This document shows, one piece after another, positions 1 through 10,532 of a DNA stretch of 64,000 nt (the first letter of the stretch is position 1; the number at the start of each line of letters is the position of its first letter). A program made the position numbers and the translations under genes. The notes under the pieces are model-generated. The model made no database searches. It was not told the origin of the DNA and saw only the letters and a list, made by a program, of their open reading frames with translations. Source of the stretch: Bursaphelenchus xylophilus (lineage: Eukaryota; Nematoda; Chromadorea; Rhabditida; Aphelenchoididae); assembly GCA_904066235.2 (NCBI GenBank), contig CAJFCV020000004.1, forward strand, positions 558,001 through 622,000. Reading direction: 5' to 3'.

Positions 1-572
1 TAAAAAATCGAAAAAATTTCAAAAAATTTTTTTAGAAAAATTTTATTTTTTTTTTTGTTTTTGATGTCTAAAACAAGGTCCATCTGCCTCAAAAATGCAT
101 TATATGGGGGATTTTATTACAGTACACACGTTGGCGAACCAAAAAAATTACAAAAATTCTATTACAGTGACGGACCTGATCCAGTGGCAAAAAACGTACC
201 ATTTTGCATCGGGGAAGTATCAAAAATGTGGCAAAATGCCTCCCTCTCCAACCAAAAAATCTCTTTTTGAAGGCTCCCTTACAAAAACAGCGGGTGCGCT
301 TTTGAAATCGGAGTTTTTCCACTTGGAAAGCGAGGTATTTTGCCACATTTTTTGATACTTCCTGGATGCAAAATGCTACGTTTTTTGCCACTGGATCAGG
401 TCCCTCGCTGTAATAGAATTTTCGCATTTTTTTGGTTCGCCAAGGTGTGTACTGTAATAAAATCCCCATATCATGCATTTTTGAGGCAGATGGATCTTGT
501 TTTATCCATCAAAAACCAAAAAAAAATCAAATTTTTCAAAAAAAATTTTTTTGAAATTTTTTCGATTTAAAA
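1..572. repeat. Large palindrome inside the last visible gon-4 intron
   Basis: The left arm (about 1-160) and right arm (about 412-572) are near-perfect inverted copies. Both carry an A/T-rich outer part, a block around ACAAGGTCCATCTGCCTC, and a block around GTTGGCGAACC. A separate TA-flanked MITE (165-410) sits at the centre, so this is a palindrome with a second palindrome nested in it. Short open frames here run equally on both strands and look like by-products of the symmetry. Confidence 0.8.
165..410. mobile_element. CAGTG-ended MITE, copy 1 (246 bp)
   Basis: This palindromic non-autonomous element starts CAGTGACGGACCTGATCCAG and ends with the inverted copy, TCCCTCGCTG. TA lies on both sides (163-164 and 411-412), which fits Tc1/mariner-type insertion. 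The inverted repeats span about 95 bp each and include a block around TTTTGCATC.GGGAAGTATC. Two further full-length copies lie at 15780-16026 and 18746-18993, and a fragment is near 22015-22085. There is no transposase frame. Confidence 0.8.
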
Positions 573-985
573 AAAGCTAAATTTCTCCTCCAAATTTAAT
601 CTAAACTCTATCCACACTACTTAAAATTTCCTATTAACAGCTACAATTAATTCTTCAAAAATTTTTTTTCCAATTTTTCAAAAATTTTTCATTTTTCCTC
701 AAAAAACCATCGAAAAACATGAAAATTCTCAAAAAATCGACTTTCAAAAAAGCAAATTAACGCCTCAACCTCAAGATAAACAATTTTTCTACCTTGTATT
801 TTATTTTCCTCTCCTCAAACTACCTTTTTTATCTCTTTTCTATCCAATTTTTCTCCATTTCCGACCTTACTTTAGGTTCATCGAAAAAAACTTGTTTCAA
901 CCTGTCAAAAATCGTTTGCCAAGTCTCCAACTTGGCCAATTACTATTCAAAACTCTCTATTATCATTCCAACCTCAAATCCTTAC
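573..985. other. AT-rich intron sequence, no feature recognised
   Basis: This stretch is mostly A and T runs with no convincing exon on either strand. It lies in the intron that follows the last visible gon-4 exon, so the gene's remaining exons are probably beyond the left edge of the window. Confidence 0.5.
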
Positions 986-3900
986 ATTCCAGCTCTTCTT
1001 TGAGCTTCTGCTCATCATTTTTCATCTTCACCACCTTGATCTGATGGCAAGCCAAAATCGCGTCGTTCAGCTGTTCCTGATCGAAGAATCCCGTTTGTTT
1101 TTGGCCAAATCGGCGGTCCAGGTCATGAAGCATTAATGTGTTTTTATTCGCCGCCGAAATGAAGTTGGGGTCGTCGTGGCAGGCGATTACTTGTTGACAT
1201 ACCAGCTGTAGATGGCATTGGAATTGTTCGCGCAAAATCCGCTGCTCATTCCTCGAAAGGACCACTCTTTTGCTGCGCAATGAGGCCGAATTGTCTTTGA
1301 TCGGCTGTTTGGCGAGCTCGATTTTCACTCTCAGCGTGTTGTAGACCTTATTTTCGAGTACTGGTTGATACGGAATTGTCGAATATAAGGTCTGAATCAC
1401 CTGAAAAAAGCAAAAAAATACTTAGAATCTTACTCAAATAATTGTAAATGGCGAATAAAAAATTATTTTTAAACAAAAAAACCAACTTTAAACATGATAC
1501 CTTTTGATACTTTTAAAAGTTATCCATGATACTTTTTGAGGTTTTATGGAGTTCTCTTCAAAAAAATCAAAACGAATTCACGATCAATTTGAATTTTAAC
1601 CAGATTTCCGATGGGATAACTTTTGACACCTTCAAAAAGTATCATGGATCACTTTTGATACTTTTCTCTCAAAATCAAAATTTTCGCATTGAAAATGCTA
1701 AATCAACTATTTTTAGTCAGCAAAACCAAAATTTTCCGAAAAAAATTCATTTTCCGAAAAATTTGCCTTGGTCCCCCCTTACCAAAAAATTTCCAAAAAT
1801 AATTCCCACAAAAACTCGACACAAAATCCTCACTCTCAGCCAATACGGTAACTTTTGATACTACAAAATCTACTACTTTTCGTCGAACAAATAAATTTAT
1901 TCCAAAAAAAAAATCATTTTTTTCCAAAAAATTTTCCTTGGTCCCCCCTTACCAAAAATTTCCCAAAAAATCCCAAAACTCCTTCAAAAATCGCCAAAAA
2001 TTCCCCAAAAATCTCTACTCTCAGCCAATACGGTGGTACCATATATAGCTTTTGATACTTTTTTCTCCAAACCTCATCTCTTTTCCTCCAAAAAATCAAT
2101 ATTTTCCAAAAAAAAACCCCACTTTTTCCAAAAAAATTTGCCTTGGTCCCCCCTTACCAAAAATTCTCCAAAAAAATCCCGAAAATTCCTTCAAAAAATC
2201 GCCAAAGATTCCCCAAAAAATTCCTACTCTCAGCCAATACGGTCACTTTTGATACTCCTAATCCACTATTTTTCCTCCAGAAAAATCAACACTTTCCAAA
2301 AAAAATTCACCTTTTTCCAAAAAATTTGCCTTGGTCCCCCCTTACCAAAATTTTCCAAAAAATTCCTTCAGAAAATCCCAAAAATTCTCCAAAAATCGCC
2401 AAAGATTCCCCAAAAAATCTTACTCTCAGCCAATACGGTGTGCTTAAAATAAATACTTTCCAAAAAAAATAATTTTTTTCCGAAAAAATAGCCTTGGTCC
2501 CCCCTTACCAAAAAATTCCTTCAAAATTCCCCAAAAAAATCCCTACTCTCAGCCAATACGGTGTGTTTTTGACCTCCATTGGCCAATCGAGGGGTCTGTC
2601 GGTGCGGGCGTTCTCTCCATTATCGAAGACAAACTCCACATTCCAGATGCCATTCTCGGCGTTTACGGCCATTTGATGAAGTGGGTTCTTGAGGGTTCCG
2701 ATTCGAATATTCTTCATATAATTTCTGATCTGAGTTGAGGTTTTATTGGGTAGAAATGAGTCGGAAATTTGCTGATATTTCGAGACTTTTTGGCTGCTTC
2801 CACCGGTCGAATGGGGCACATGGGCCATCTCGAAGATGGCCAGAGCGAGGAGGAATTGCTCGGAGGGGAGGAAATGGCCACTCGAGGAGCAATTCGGCTT
2901 CGTTTGGGGGCCATTTTGAGGCAACAAATTCGGGAATTTTATGGCCAAAGAATTGGCCAAGACTAGTGTCGAAGGTAGGTTAAATTGAGTCATGGCGAGC
3001 TTATCGCGTATTTGCGAGCACAGCGACTTATCGTAGAGGTTTTCGTCAAAGGTTTCGATTTCGTTCACACTGTTTATGGCGGATTCTATATTCGAAACTT
3101 GAAGATATATCGAATTGGGTGGGGCGGACAGCTGTTTCTGGTCCAGTTCGTACTGAAAAGTGTATTTTTTAGCATAAAAAAATGATTCTAGACATCAATC
3201 CAATAATAATCAACCAAGCTTTTTGAAAAAAAAACAAAATTTTTATATTATCCATGATGGACAACAAAAAATTTTTTTCCCAAACACATTCAAATCCTCT
3301 CAAACTTCACATAAGATCTATAAAAGCCCAAAATAAGTCATTTTCAAAAACTTTCCGGCAAAAATTGAGAACTTTTTATATTATCCATGATGGCTAACAA
3401 AAAAAAATTTCCCCAAACCACATTCAAATCCCCTCAAACTTCACATAAGATCTATAAAAGCCTAAAATAAATCATTCTCAAAAACTTTCCGGCAAAATGT
3501 GAGAACTTTTTATATTATCCATGATGGATAATATCCAAAAACTCGACAAAATTGCCTTCTTTTTTCCAAATCTTTTGTTCCAACCCATCCAGCAGCTCAT
3601 GAAAACTACTCTTCTACATTTTTCCATCCAAAACTCATCAAAATTTATCTTCTCCATCACCGATATTATCCATGGCAAAAAAGTTTTCAAAATTCCCAAA
3701 TCCTTTTCCAAATCATAGAAACCAGTCCAGAATGTTGCATAAAATTTATAAATATCAAATTTTTCTTACCAACATTCGCATTGAGGTGTTTCTTTGCTTC
3801 ACAAATCGAGGCTCATCCTTGGTCAAAAGGGCCACTTGAGTGATCAATTGGAGGTGCTGAAAACCAATTTCTAGGTGTAAAATTATAAAAAAAAATGTAA

Positions 3901-6889
3901 AATACGTCCATGAGAAATTTTTGAAGCCCTTATTTTGACAAAAATTCAAAAAATTTCAAAAAAATCCAAAAAATTTCAAAAAATCTCAAAATTCATCGTT
4001 CAAGGACAAAAAAATCAGGTGGATTCAAAGCCTGAGGTCATAAATTGACTTCAAATTCAATTTAAACTTATTTTCACTCCCTATACTTTCAAAAAAAATT
4101 TTAAAAATCCCAAAAAATCCAAAATATTACCTAAAAATCCTCAAAACCCCGGATTACCTGTTCAAACTGCACTTTCAATGCCTGAATTTCCTCTGCCGTG
4201 AACTGTGCCAGTTCCGAGTGGCGTTTCAGAAGCGACCACGACTTTTTCGACGAGTCCTTGATCACAATTGGAGGCTTCTTTGTTTTAGGTAACACTGCCT
4301 TAGGGGAGGGTTTCGGAGTGGTGATTTTGGTGCGAGAGAGAGGTCTAATGGGTGAAGAGTGTGTCTGAAATATTCAATCTTATTTATTTTTCAATTTAAA
4401 AAGTGAAAATCAAAAAAAAATCTCAAAAAATTCGAAAATCGGGGGAAAAATCGCAAATTTTTGATGTTTTTTGATGAAAAAGTATCAAAAATGGAGAAAA
4501 ATCAAGTCCATATTGATCAATTTTTCTTCCACGCCACATTTCCACCATCTTCAATTCGATTATTCCACAATAACCCACAAAAAAATCAAAAAAAAAACCA
4601 AAATTTTCGCAAAAATTGCAAAAATTTTTCAAAATCCCGAAAAAAAATTTTCAAAATCACTTCAAACTTAACTCTCACTCCTTCCAGACCCCACTTACAT
4701 TGCTTTCAGTCCTCTCCTCTTCCGTCATCATGTCTTTGCAAGGAGTTATGGCCAATGGAACATCCAGATCCATTAAAGTGACGTCACTTTCGTCGTAGGC
4801 GTCGCGATAGAGCAAATCCACCTCATCCTCGGGTATTCTCGACGTTCTCCCATAGCGTTCGAAGAAGTCATCGTCTTCGTTTAGGAAATTCTCATCAAAA
4901 TCCGGGTCCATATCTTCTTCCTCCGCATCGTTGGACTCGGTCTCTTTGAAACAGCCCTTGAGAAAATCTACGTACTCTGGGGGCTTGGTGGAGATCAGCA
5001 TAGGGTCCACGTCGAAGTAGAAAGCGCCATTCGCCGTGCTCTCCAAGGCTTGGACGTCTTCTGCCTCCTGAAATTTGAAAATTTCAAAAAAGACGAAAAT
5101 TTCGAAAAAATCTCATTTTAAAGGTCCATAACACAATGAATATCGTATATCTCGGTCTTAAATCGCTAACAGTTCTGCAGAAACCTTTAATCTTCATTGT
5201 CTCCAAGTTTCATTCAGATCCGACAACTCTCCCGCGAGCTCTAACAAAAATTCGAAAATTCATCAAGTCTAATATCTAAAACAATATAAAATCCCTCAAA
5301 AAAATAAGTCCAACTCCCCAAAAAGCCTACCACATCATTGCTCTCCTCATTTGCCTCCTCTTCCACGCCATCTTCCTCCTCTTCATCATTAAAATCTTCA
5401 TCATCATCATCTTCTCCTTCCGGCTGATAATCGTCGGAGCTCTCCTCTTCCTCGTCGTCCACCCACTCCTCCGGCCGCACATCCAACGGTTTGAACTTGA
5501 GGAACTCGAATTTGAGTTGGGTCGAGGTTTCCAGCTCTTTTAGGCGGGATCTGGTCAATCTCAAGTTCTCCAGGGCATCCGGATCTTCTTTGAGAAGCGA
5601 CGCCAAAATGTTCGGGTCTTTGCAGATGCTCTGAAGATCAAATTGTCAAAAAAGACTTGAAAATTTATATATTCTCTAATTTTTGCCAAGATATAAAAAA
5701 ATGCACAAGTTTTGCCCAAATTTCTATATTATCCATGATGATTAATAAAAATTTGACGTTTTTTGTCGCAAAACTTTACCAGACCATTGATTTTAGTCCA
5801 AAACATAACAATAAAAAGTCTTTTACATAACAAAAACTCTTTATAACAAACAAATACCACAATCGCCTTCCAATTTTTTGTCCAACATGACTCCCGCCAA
5901 GATCAACTCCAAAGGAACTGGGACGATTGGGGAAACCGAAAAGCAATATTTTTCTTCGATGCAAGTGTCGAATTAGGATAATCGAGGGTGGTGATTTCGA
6001 AAATGACATTCATTTATATATATTTTTTCATCCTTACTTTTTTCTTTAAGTAGTACTGTAAAGCAGTAATTTTTTGATTTTTTTTCATGAATACTCGATT
6101 TAGGGGTTTTCGATGGTGCTGCTTTCAAAACAGAAAAAAAAAATGAATAAGATTTTCGAAATCAGCACCATTGAAAACCCCCAAATCGAGTATTAATGAA
6201 AAAAATCAAAAAATTACTACTTTACAGTACTACTTAAAGAAAAAAGTAAAGATCAAAAAAATGAATGTCATTTTCGAAATCAGCACCCTCGATTATCCTA
6301 ATTCGACACTTGCATCGAAGAAAAACAATACTTTCCCCAATCGTCCCAGTTTCTTTGGAGTAGATCTTGGCAGGGAGTCATGTTGTACAAAAAATTGGAT
6401 GGCGTTTGCGGTATTTGTTTGTTATATAGAGTTTTTGCTATGTAAGACTTGTTACTGTTATGTTTGAGACTAAAATCAACGAACTGGTAAAATTCTGCGG
6501 CAAAAAAAATCAAATTTTTATCAATCATCACGGATAATATAAAAATTTGAGCAAATCTTGCGGATTTTGTATGTCTTGGTATATTTTTGTATATCTTGGA
6601 ATACAAAAATGCTCAAGAAAAATAATACTTTTCGGTTTCCCCAGATCGTCCAACTCCGACTCCAAAAACTCCCAAAAATTTTTTTTTACTTTCCTCGTTT
6701 TTTTCTCCCTGATCTATTGCTAAATCGACCAGGCATTACCTGAATAATATCCTTGACATTCATCTTGCTCAGATTGTACTTCTTAGCGCAGTCCGACAAA
6801 TTCTTATCTAGTATAACAGTTTCCTCTTTTCTCTTCTCTTTTTCGGCCGTCATATCCCTCGACGAGCATGGCTGTTGATCATCATCCAT
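986..6889 (-). CDS. gon-4: GON-4 / GON4L-like nuclear regulator (3' partial)
   Basis: Exons, 5' to 3' on the minus strand: 6889-6740, 5630-5331, 5067-4699, 4364-4158, 3856-3770, 3152-2547 and 1400-986, about 711 residues. Every junction has GT/AG and keeps frame. The last exon ends in phase 1 at a GTAAGG donor, so the protein continues off the left edge. Landmarks: a short N-terminal helix region (NVKDIIQ), then LTRSRLKE, long acidic tracts, and a DPDFDENFL...IPEDEVDLLY block typical of GON4L. Two YARP-like blocks follow, FEQHLQLITQ (exons 4-5) and FQCHLQLVCQQ (exon 7). Exon 6 has FLPSEQFLLALAIF...FLPNKTSTQIRNYMKNIR, like the GON4L segment after YARP. The family acts in the nucleus as a chromatin-associated transcriptional regulator, and worm gon-4 is needed for gonadogenesis. 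Family identity is strong; the function here is inferred from it. Confidence 0.85.
1690..2575 (-). repeat. Tandem repeat copying the gon-4 exon 6 / intron junction
   Basis: A unit of about 120-210 bp recurs five times, with its CTCTCAGCCAATACGGT core at about 1833, 2019, 2227, 2423 and 2546. Read on the minus strand the core is the last 16 bases of gon-4 exon 6 (ACCGTATTGGCTGAGA) followed by a GTRRG-type 5' splice site. Each unit also carries TTGGTCCCCCCTTACC. The 2546 copy is the one joined to the real exon; the other four are potential decoy donors. Confidence 0.75.
3200..3540. repeat. Tandem repeat of about 135 bp in gon-4 intron 5
   Basis: Two and a half copies of a unit contain ACTTCACATAAGATCTATAA, CTTTCCGGCA and TATATTATCCATGATGG. 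The intron spans 3153-3769. No exon lies within it. Confidence 0.7.
5700..6560. repeat. Long inverted repeat in gon-4 intron 1
   Basis: The left arm (about 5710-6125) and right arm (about 6150-6560) are inverted copies. They share AGTAGTACTGTAAAG-type, TCGAGTATT and CTCGATTATCCTAATTCG blocks around a centre near 6130-6150. This is a foldback structure in the large first intron of gon-4, and its small open frames are not convincing genes. Confidence 0.75.
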
Positions 6890-7208
6890 CTTTCATGAAG
6901 TTGACGTCACAAAATTACCAAAAATTGGGCCGATTCATAAAATTTTTGCCTAAATTATCAGACCACCCCATAAGTGACTAAAACAATATAAAAATCTCAA
7001 CAGATATCGAAATGGATTGATTCACCATGGTTTCCCGGACAGAACATAGAATTATCAAACCAACACGCTTTGAATAACATCTCTTTATCGATTAAAACAC
7101 TAAAAAATTAACAAAAATTTTGATTTCACCTGATTTAAAATCATAACCCGGTTTCAGTTGGCCATCGATTAGAATATGTTGAGATTGAGCGGGGATTGGG
7201 TTGAGCGC

Positions 7209-8084
7209 CTACCACAGCTCCCATGGAGGCTTGTTTAGGTTCTCGCGGAACCGTTTGGTCGTGTAATTGAAAGGAATTCTGATCTTGATGTAGTCACCTT
7301 CATAGTTCAGGTACTCACGCATTCTTCGACTGAAAAATAAAGTTAAAATTGATCGCAAATAGCTGAGAAAGCCATTCCAGACACTGTATCATAGATTCCA
7401 AGTTGATTTAGACACTCAACTGACCTCATCTTATCCATGATACCTAAACCAAAAAACAAATAAAAAAAGTAACTTGCCCATTGTTTCCTGGCAAATAACC
7501 AGCAGGAATATGTGAAGTTGTTCCCGTTTCATCTTTGATCATGTCGATAAAGCCTTCTGTTCCATTTTTTGAGTCCGTGATCATGATAATCTTTCCACCT
7601 GCCCTCTCGACATTCAAAGCTTTGTCAACAAAGGAACAGGTCCCTCGTTCAACCAGGACCACGTTATCCGCCACGTCCAGGTCATTCTTCAACGGCTCGC
7701 AAGCTTCAATCGGATCCGCGAGGATCATATACATCTGAAATAAAAATTTATCAAATTAGGTATGGATGTCAAGTGTAATATCGCGATAACTGTTTGGATT
7801 TGAAGAAAAATGATGGCTGAAGAGACCTAAATCCAAGAAGAACACAAAACAAAAGACTTACCTCGGAAGTTCGCGATGGAAACCTCACTCCAATTTGATA
7901 GGATGGCAAGAACTCATAGGCATATTGAAGAGATTCTGGATGGTCAATTTGAAAAAATAAGGACTCGCTAATCAACGCTGAAACAATTAATTTACCTGTA
8001 AAATTACTCAAACCCACTTTTACTACCAATTGGTAAGCTTAAGACGACCAAGATGAAGATAAAAATAGTCTTGATATCGAACAT
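7209..8084 (-). CDS. PRADC1: PRADC1-like secreted PA-domain protein
   Basis: Four exons: 8084-8027, 7977-7862, 7734-7478 and 7329-7209, giving 183 residues against 188 in human PRADC1. The start gives a clear signal peptide (MFDIKTIFIFILVVLSLPI). The PA domain follows, with DPIEACEPLKND, VVLVERGTCSFVDKA, AGGKIIMITD and IPAGYLPG. The C-terminus ends PPWELW, like the PPWTFW end of the family. Intron 3 begins GC (GCAAGT) rather than GT; that is the only junction that keeps the conserved NNG-RRMREYL reading. The family are small secreted glycoproteins with a protease-associated fold and no catalytic domain. The stop lies 320 bp upstream of the gon-4 start on the same strand, so the two could be co-transcribed. 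Confidence 0.9.
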
Positions 8085-8589
8085 TAGCCATGAATAAGAT
8101 CGTAGACTGAGCATTTCATAACATTCCACAGTAAGTGGTGTGCAAATTGAGGTAGAACGAGAAATCGGAAGCGTCAAGAAATTTCTTTATCAAATTCCCG
8201 AATTTCACCATCTATTTGTGACACTTCGCCAAATATTTTGACATTTCGTTCCCTCCAAAAAGAAGTTTCGTCCCACCACGAAAACCCTGATTTTCCGGGC
8301 GCCGCAGAAACTTTCTCCCCTTTTCTGCGTTGTTTGGCAAGTTCTCGATCAACTCTGCTTATTATTCACAAAATCGGCCTTCAAAGGCGGTCTAACACAC
8401 AATTATTATCTTTCCCATCCCCTCTTCCTCATGAATTATATAAAAATTTGGTTTTTAATTAGGTGTTTCGAATATTGCCCTATTCTTTTGTATGATTACC
8501 ATCTCCGGAGCATTCTCGTGGTTGTGAAACGTGGATTTCGACATAATCTTTGCTTTATTCTTGCTAATTCACCAATTTTAGGTATCATT
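8085..8589. promoter_or_regulatory. Divergent intergenic region PRADC1 / rsp-3
   Basis: About 500 bp separates the divergent starts of PRADC1 (minus) and rsp-3 (plus), so it probably carries both promoters. TTTTAG ends at 8581, only eight bases before the rsp-3 ATG at 8590. That acceptor-like site right before a start codon is what a nematode spliced-leader trans-splice site looks like. No core promoter element stands out. Confidence 0.5.
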
Positions 8590-10175
8590 ATGGGACGTGA
8601 TCGCTCTACTTGCTTGTACATCGGCAATCTTCCTCCAGATTGCCGCACGCGTGATATCGAAGACATTTTCCACAAATACGGACGTATTAAGTATTGCGAT
8701 GTGAAGAACAGAACTCAACGTGGAGGAATTTCATTTGGGTTTATCGAATTTGAAGATGCTCGGTAAGATTTGAATTTTTTTTTTGGTGTTTATGTCTTTA
8801 GACTTGAGTCAACTGATAATATTGGGTTTTAATGGTCGTAGCAATCTGATTGAGCTTTTAAATTCTCGGATTTGACATTAAACCTTTGTTTTTTGCATAA
8901 TTTACGTTAATGTAAGGTGCTCTTTCAAGGAATTCCTGATTTTTTAAGGCTAATCTTAATTAAGAGCTAGGGAACTTGTAGTCAAGTAAGGTTGAACATT
9001 TTCCCGTGTTTTGTCATCTGTCTCTTTCGGTTGTTGTGTTGGCTTCGTTCTGTTACCAGCTGTTCTTCATTTGGTTTATCAATTATAGCCTCAGCCCAAT
9101 GACTCAAATCAATTAGGGACCTTCTCAATTCTAAAACGTTCGCGTCTTGTCGTAAACAGGATCCTTCTTCCGCTCCCCTCGGAGATTCTCTAAGACGGAC
9201 TTGGAGTCGCGCAAAAACCCACTAGGAATATTGTACATCACACCAATCAATATGTCATTTCAATTTGATATGGTTGCAAAGGAAAAGTCGGGAGTTGAAC
9301 GCGTTTTCAAGCAAGTCAAAGTGATTTGGGGAGCAAACACTGACAAATTGGGGACATCTCAATGTGTTACAAGCAACAAGATCGAGTGTAATATCACCAT
9401 GTCTGCCATGGATAATATAATGGGTTTTGATGTTTTAGAGACGCCGAAGATGCCCAAAGAGGAAGGGATGGATATGATTTGGATGGATATCGTATTCGAG
9501 TGGAAGAAACTCGTGGCGCCGGACCCAGAGGACCTGGGGGGAAACCGCTGCATGGACCTGATGATCGTCGCGGCCACCGCGGTGGCGGAAGAGGTGGCCC
9601 CCGCAGACGTGGACATCGCGTCTACGTCTCTGGCCTTCCACCCACTGGCTCTTGGCAAGATCTGAAGGATCATATGAGATCCGTCGGTGAAATTGTTTGT
9701 GCTGATGTCAACCGTGATGGAACAGGAATTGTGGAATTCGCCCGCTACGACGATGCCAAATATGCTATCAAGAAGATGGACGATACCAAGTTCACATCTC
9801 ATGAGGTATGTTTTTCTTATTTTTTGTTGGTTTTTAGGAGAATTTCGAGTCTGGCATGGTGAAGATATCGATGATGAGATAGTGTCATGCTAATCATGAA
9901 AGAGCTTGGCGCTCGCCCTCCATGTTGCAAAAGACCAATCTGAGATTGATTTCCCCGGTCAAAACTATTAATTTGGAGGACTTTTTACATTTTTTGTGGA
10001 TAAAATATAATTTTTATATTTTCAGGGCGAAACCGCTTACATTCGCGTCTCCGACGAAGGACCTCGTCGTTCGCGGACTCGCTCTCGCAGCCGCAGTCCA
10101 CGCCGTTCCCCACGTCGCTCGCCGGCCTATAGCGACCGCTCCGTGTCCAGATCTCGCTCCCGTTCCCGCTCTTGA
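8590..10175 (+). CDS. rsp-3: SR splicing factor, SRSF1/SF2 type
   Basis: Three exons: 8590-8762, 9439-9805 and 10026-10175, giving 229 residues. RRM1 has RNP2 LYIGNLP and RNP1 [13 protein letters not shown] Gly/Arg/Pro linker follows. The second, atypical RRM carries the SWQDLKD heptapeptide that marks SRSF1-type proteins. A short C-terminal RS domain ([17 protein letters not shown]... ending RSRSRSRS) is where SR kinases act. The protein works in the nucleus in exon definition, constitutive and alternative splicing. Orthology with worm rsp-3 rests on the RRM2 signature and domain order. The RS tail is short. The 676-bp first intron is a place where SR genes often hold autoregulatory exons, but I see no clear one. 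Confidence 0.95.
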
Positions 10176-10251
10176 ACTGATTATTGAATAATGAATACAC
10201 CACTCTCTGCATTACCATTATTTATGTTTAATTTGTTATCCTTTCTTCCAT

Positions 10252-10257
10252 AATAAA
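10252..10257 (+). terminator. AATAAA polyadenylation signal of rsp-3
   Basis: AATAAA lies about 77 bases after the rsp-3 stop codon, at the right distance for 3' end formation. The next gene, TM9SF3, converges from the other side and its stop is at 10533. Confidence 0.6.
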
Positions 10258-10532
10258 CTTTAAGGAGCAATGATTTTCGGCTTAAATTAATATTTTTTAT
10301 CATAGATAAAATAAAATTTCCGAGAATCCCACAATAATTTATCAATATTTGAATAGCATAATTAGACTAACTTTGGCTTGACCCATTTCTGCAGTTGTGG
10401 ACACAAACTCTACTAGCTCTTGCACATTGCAACAGGAAATAAAAAAAGGATGTGAAAAGATTAACCGTTCGTTAAAAGAAAAAAAAGAATGATAGACGGC
10501 GAGACAATGTATTAACAGTTATTATCACACTT

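Noticed and set aside
9201..9665. A 154-codon frame overlapping rsp-3 exon 2
   Set aside because: It is out of frame with the RRM-coding frame and begins inside the intron.
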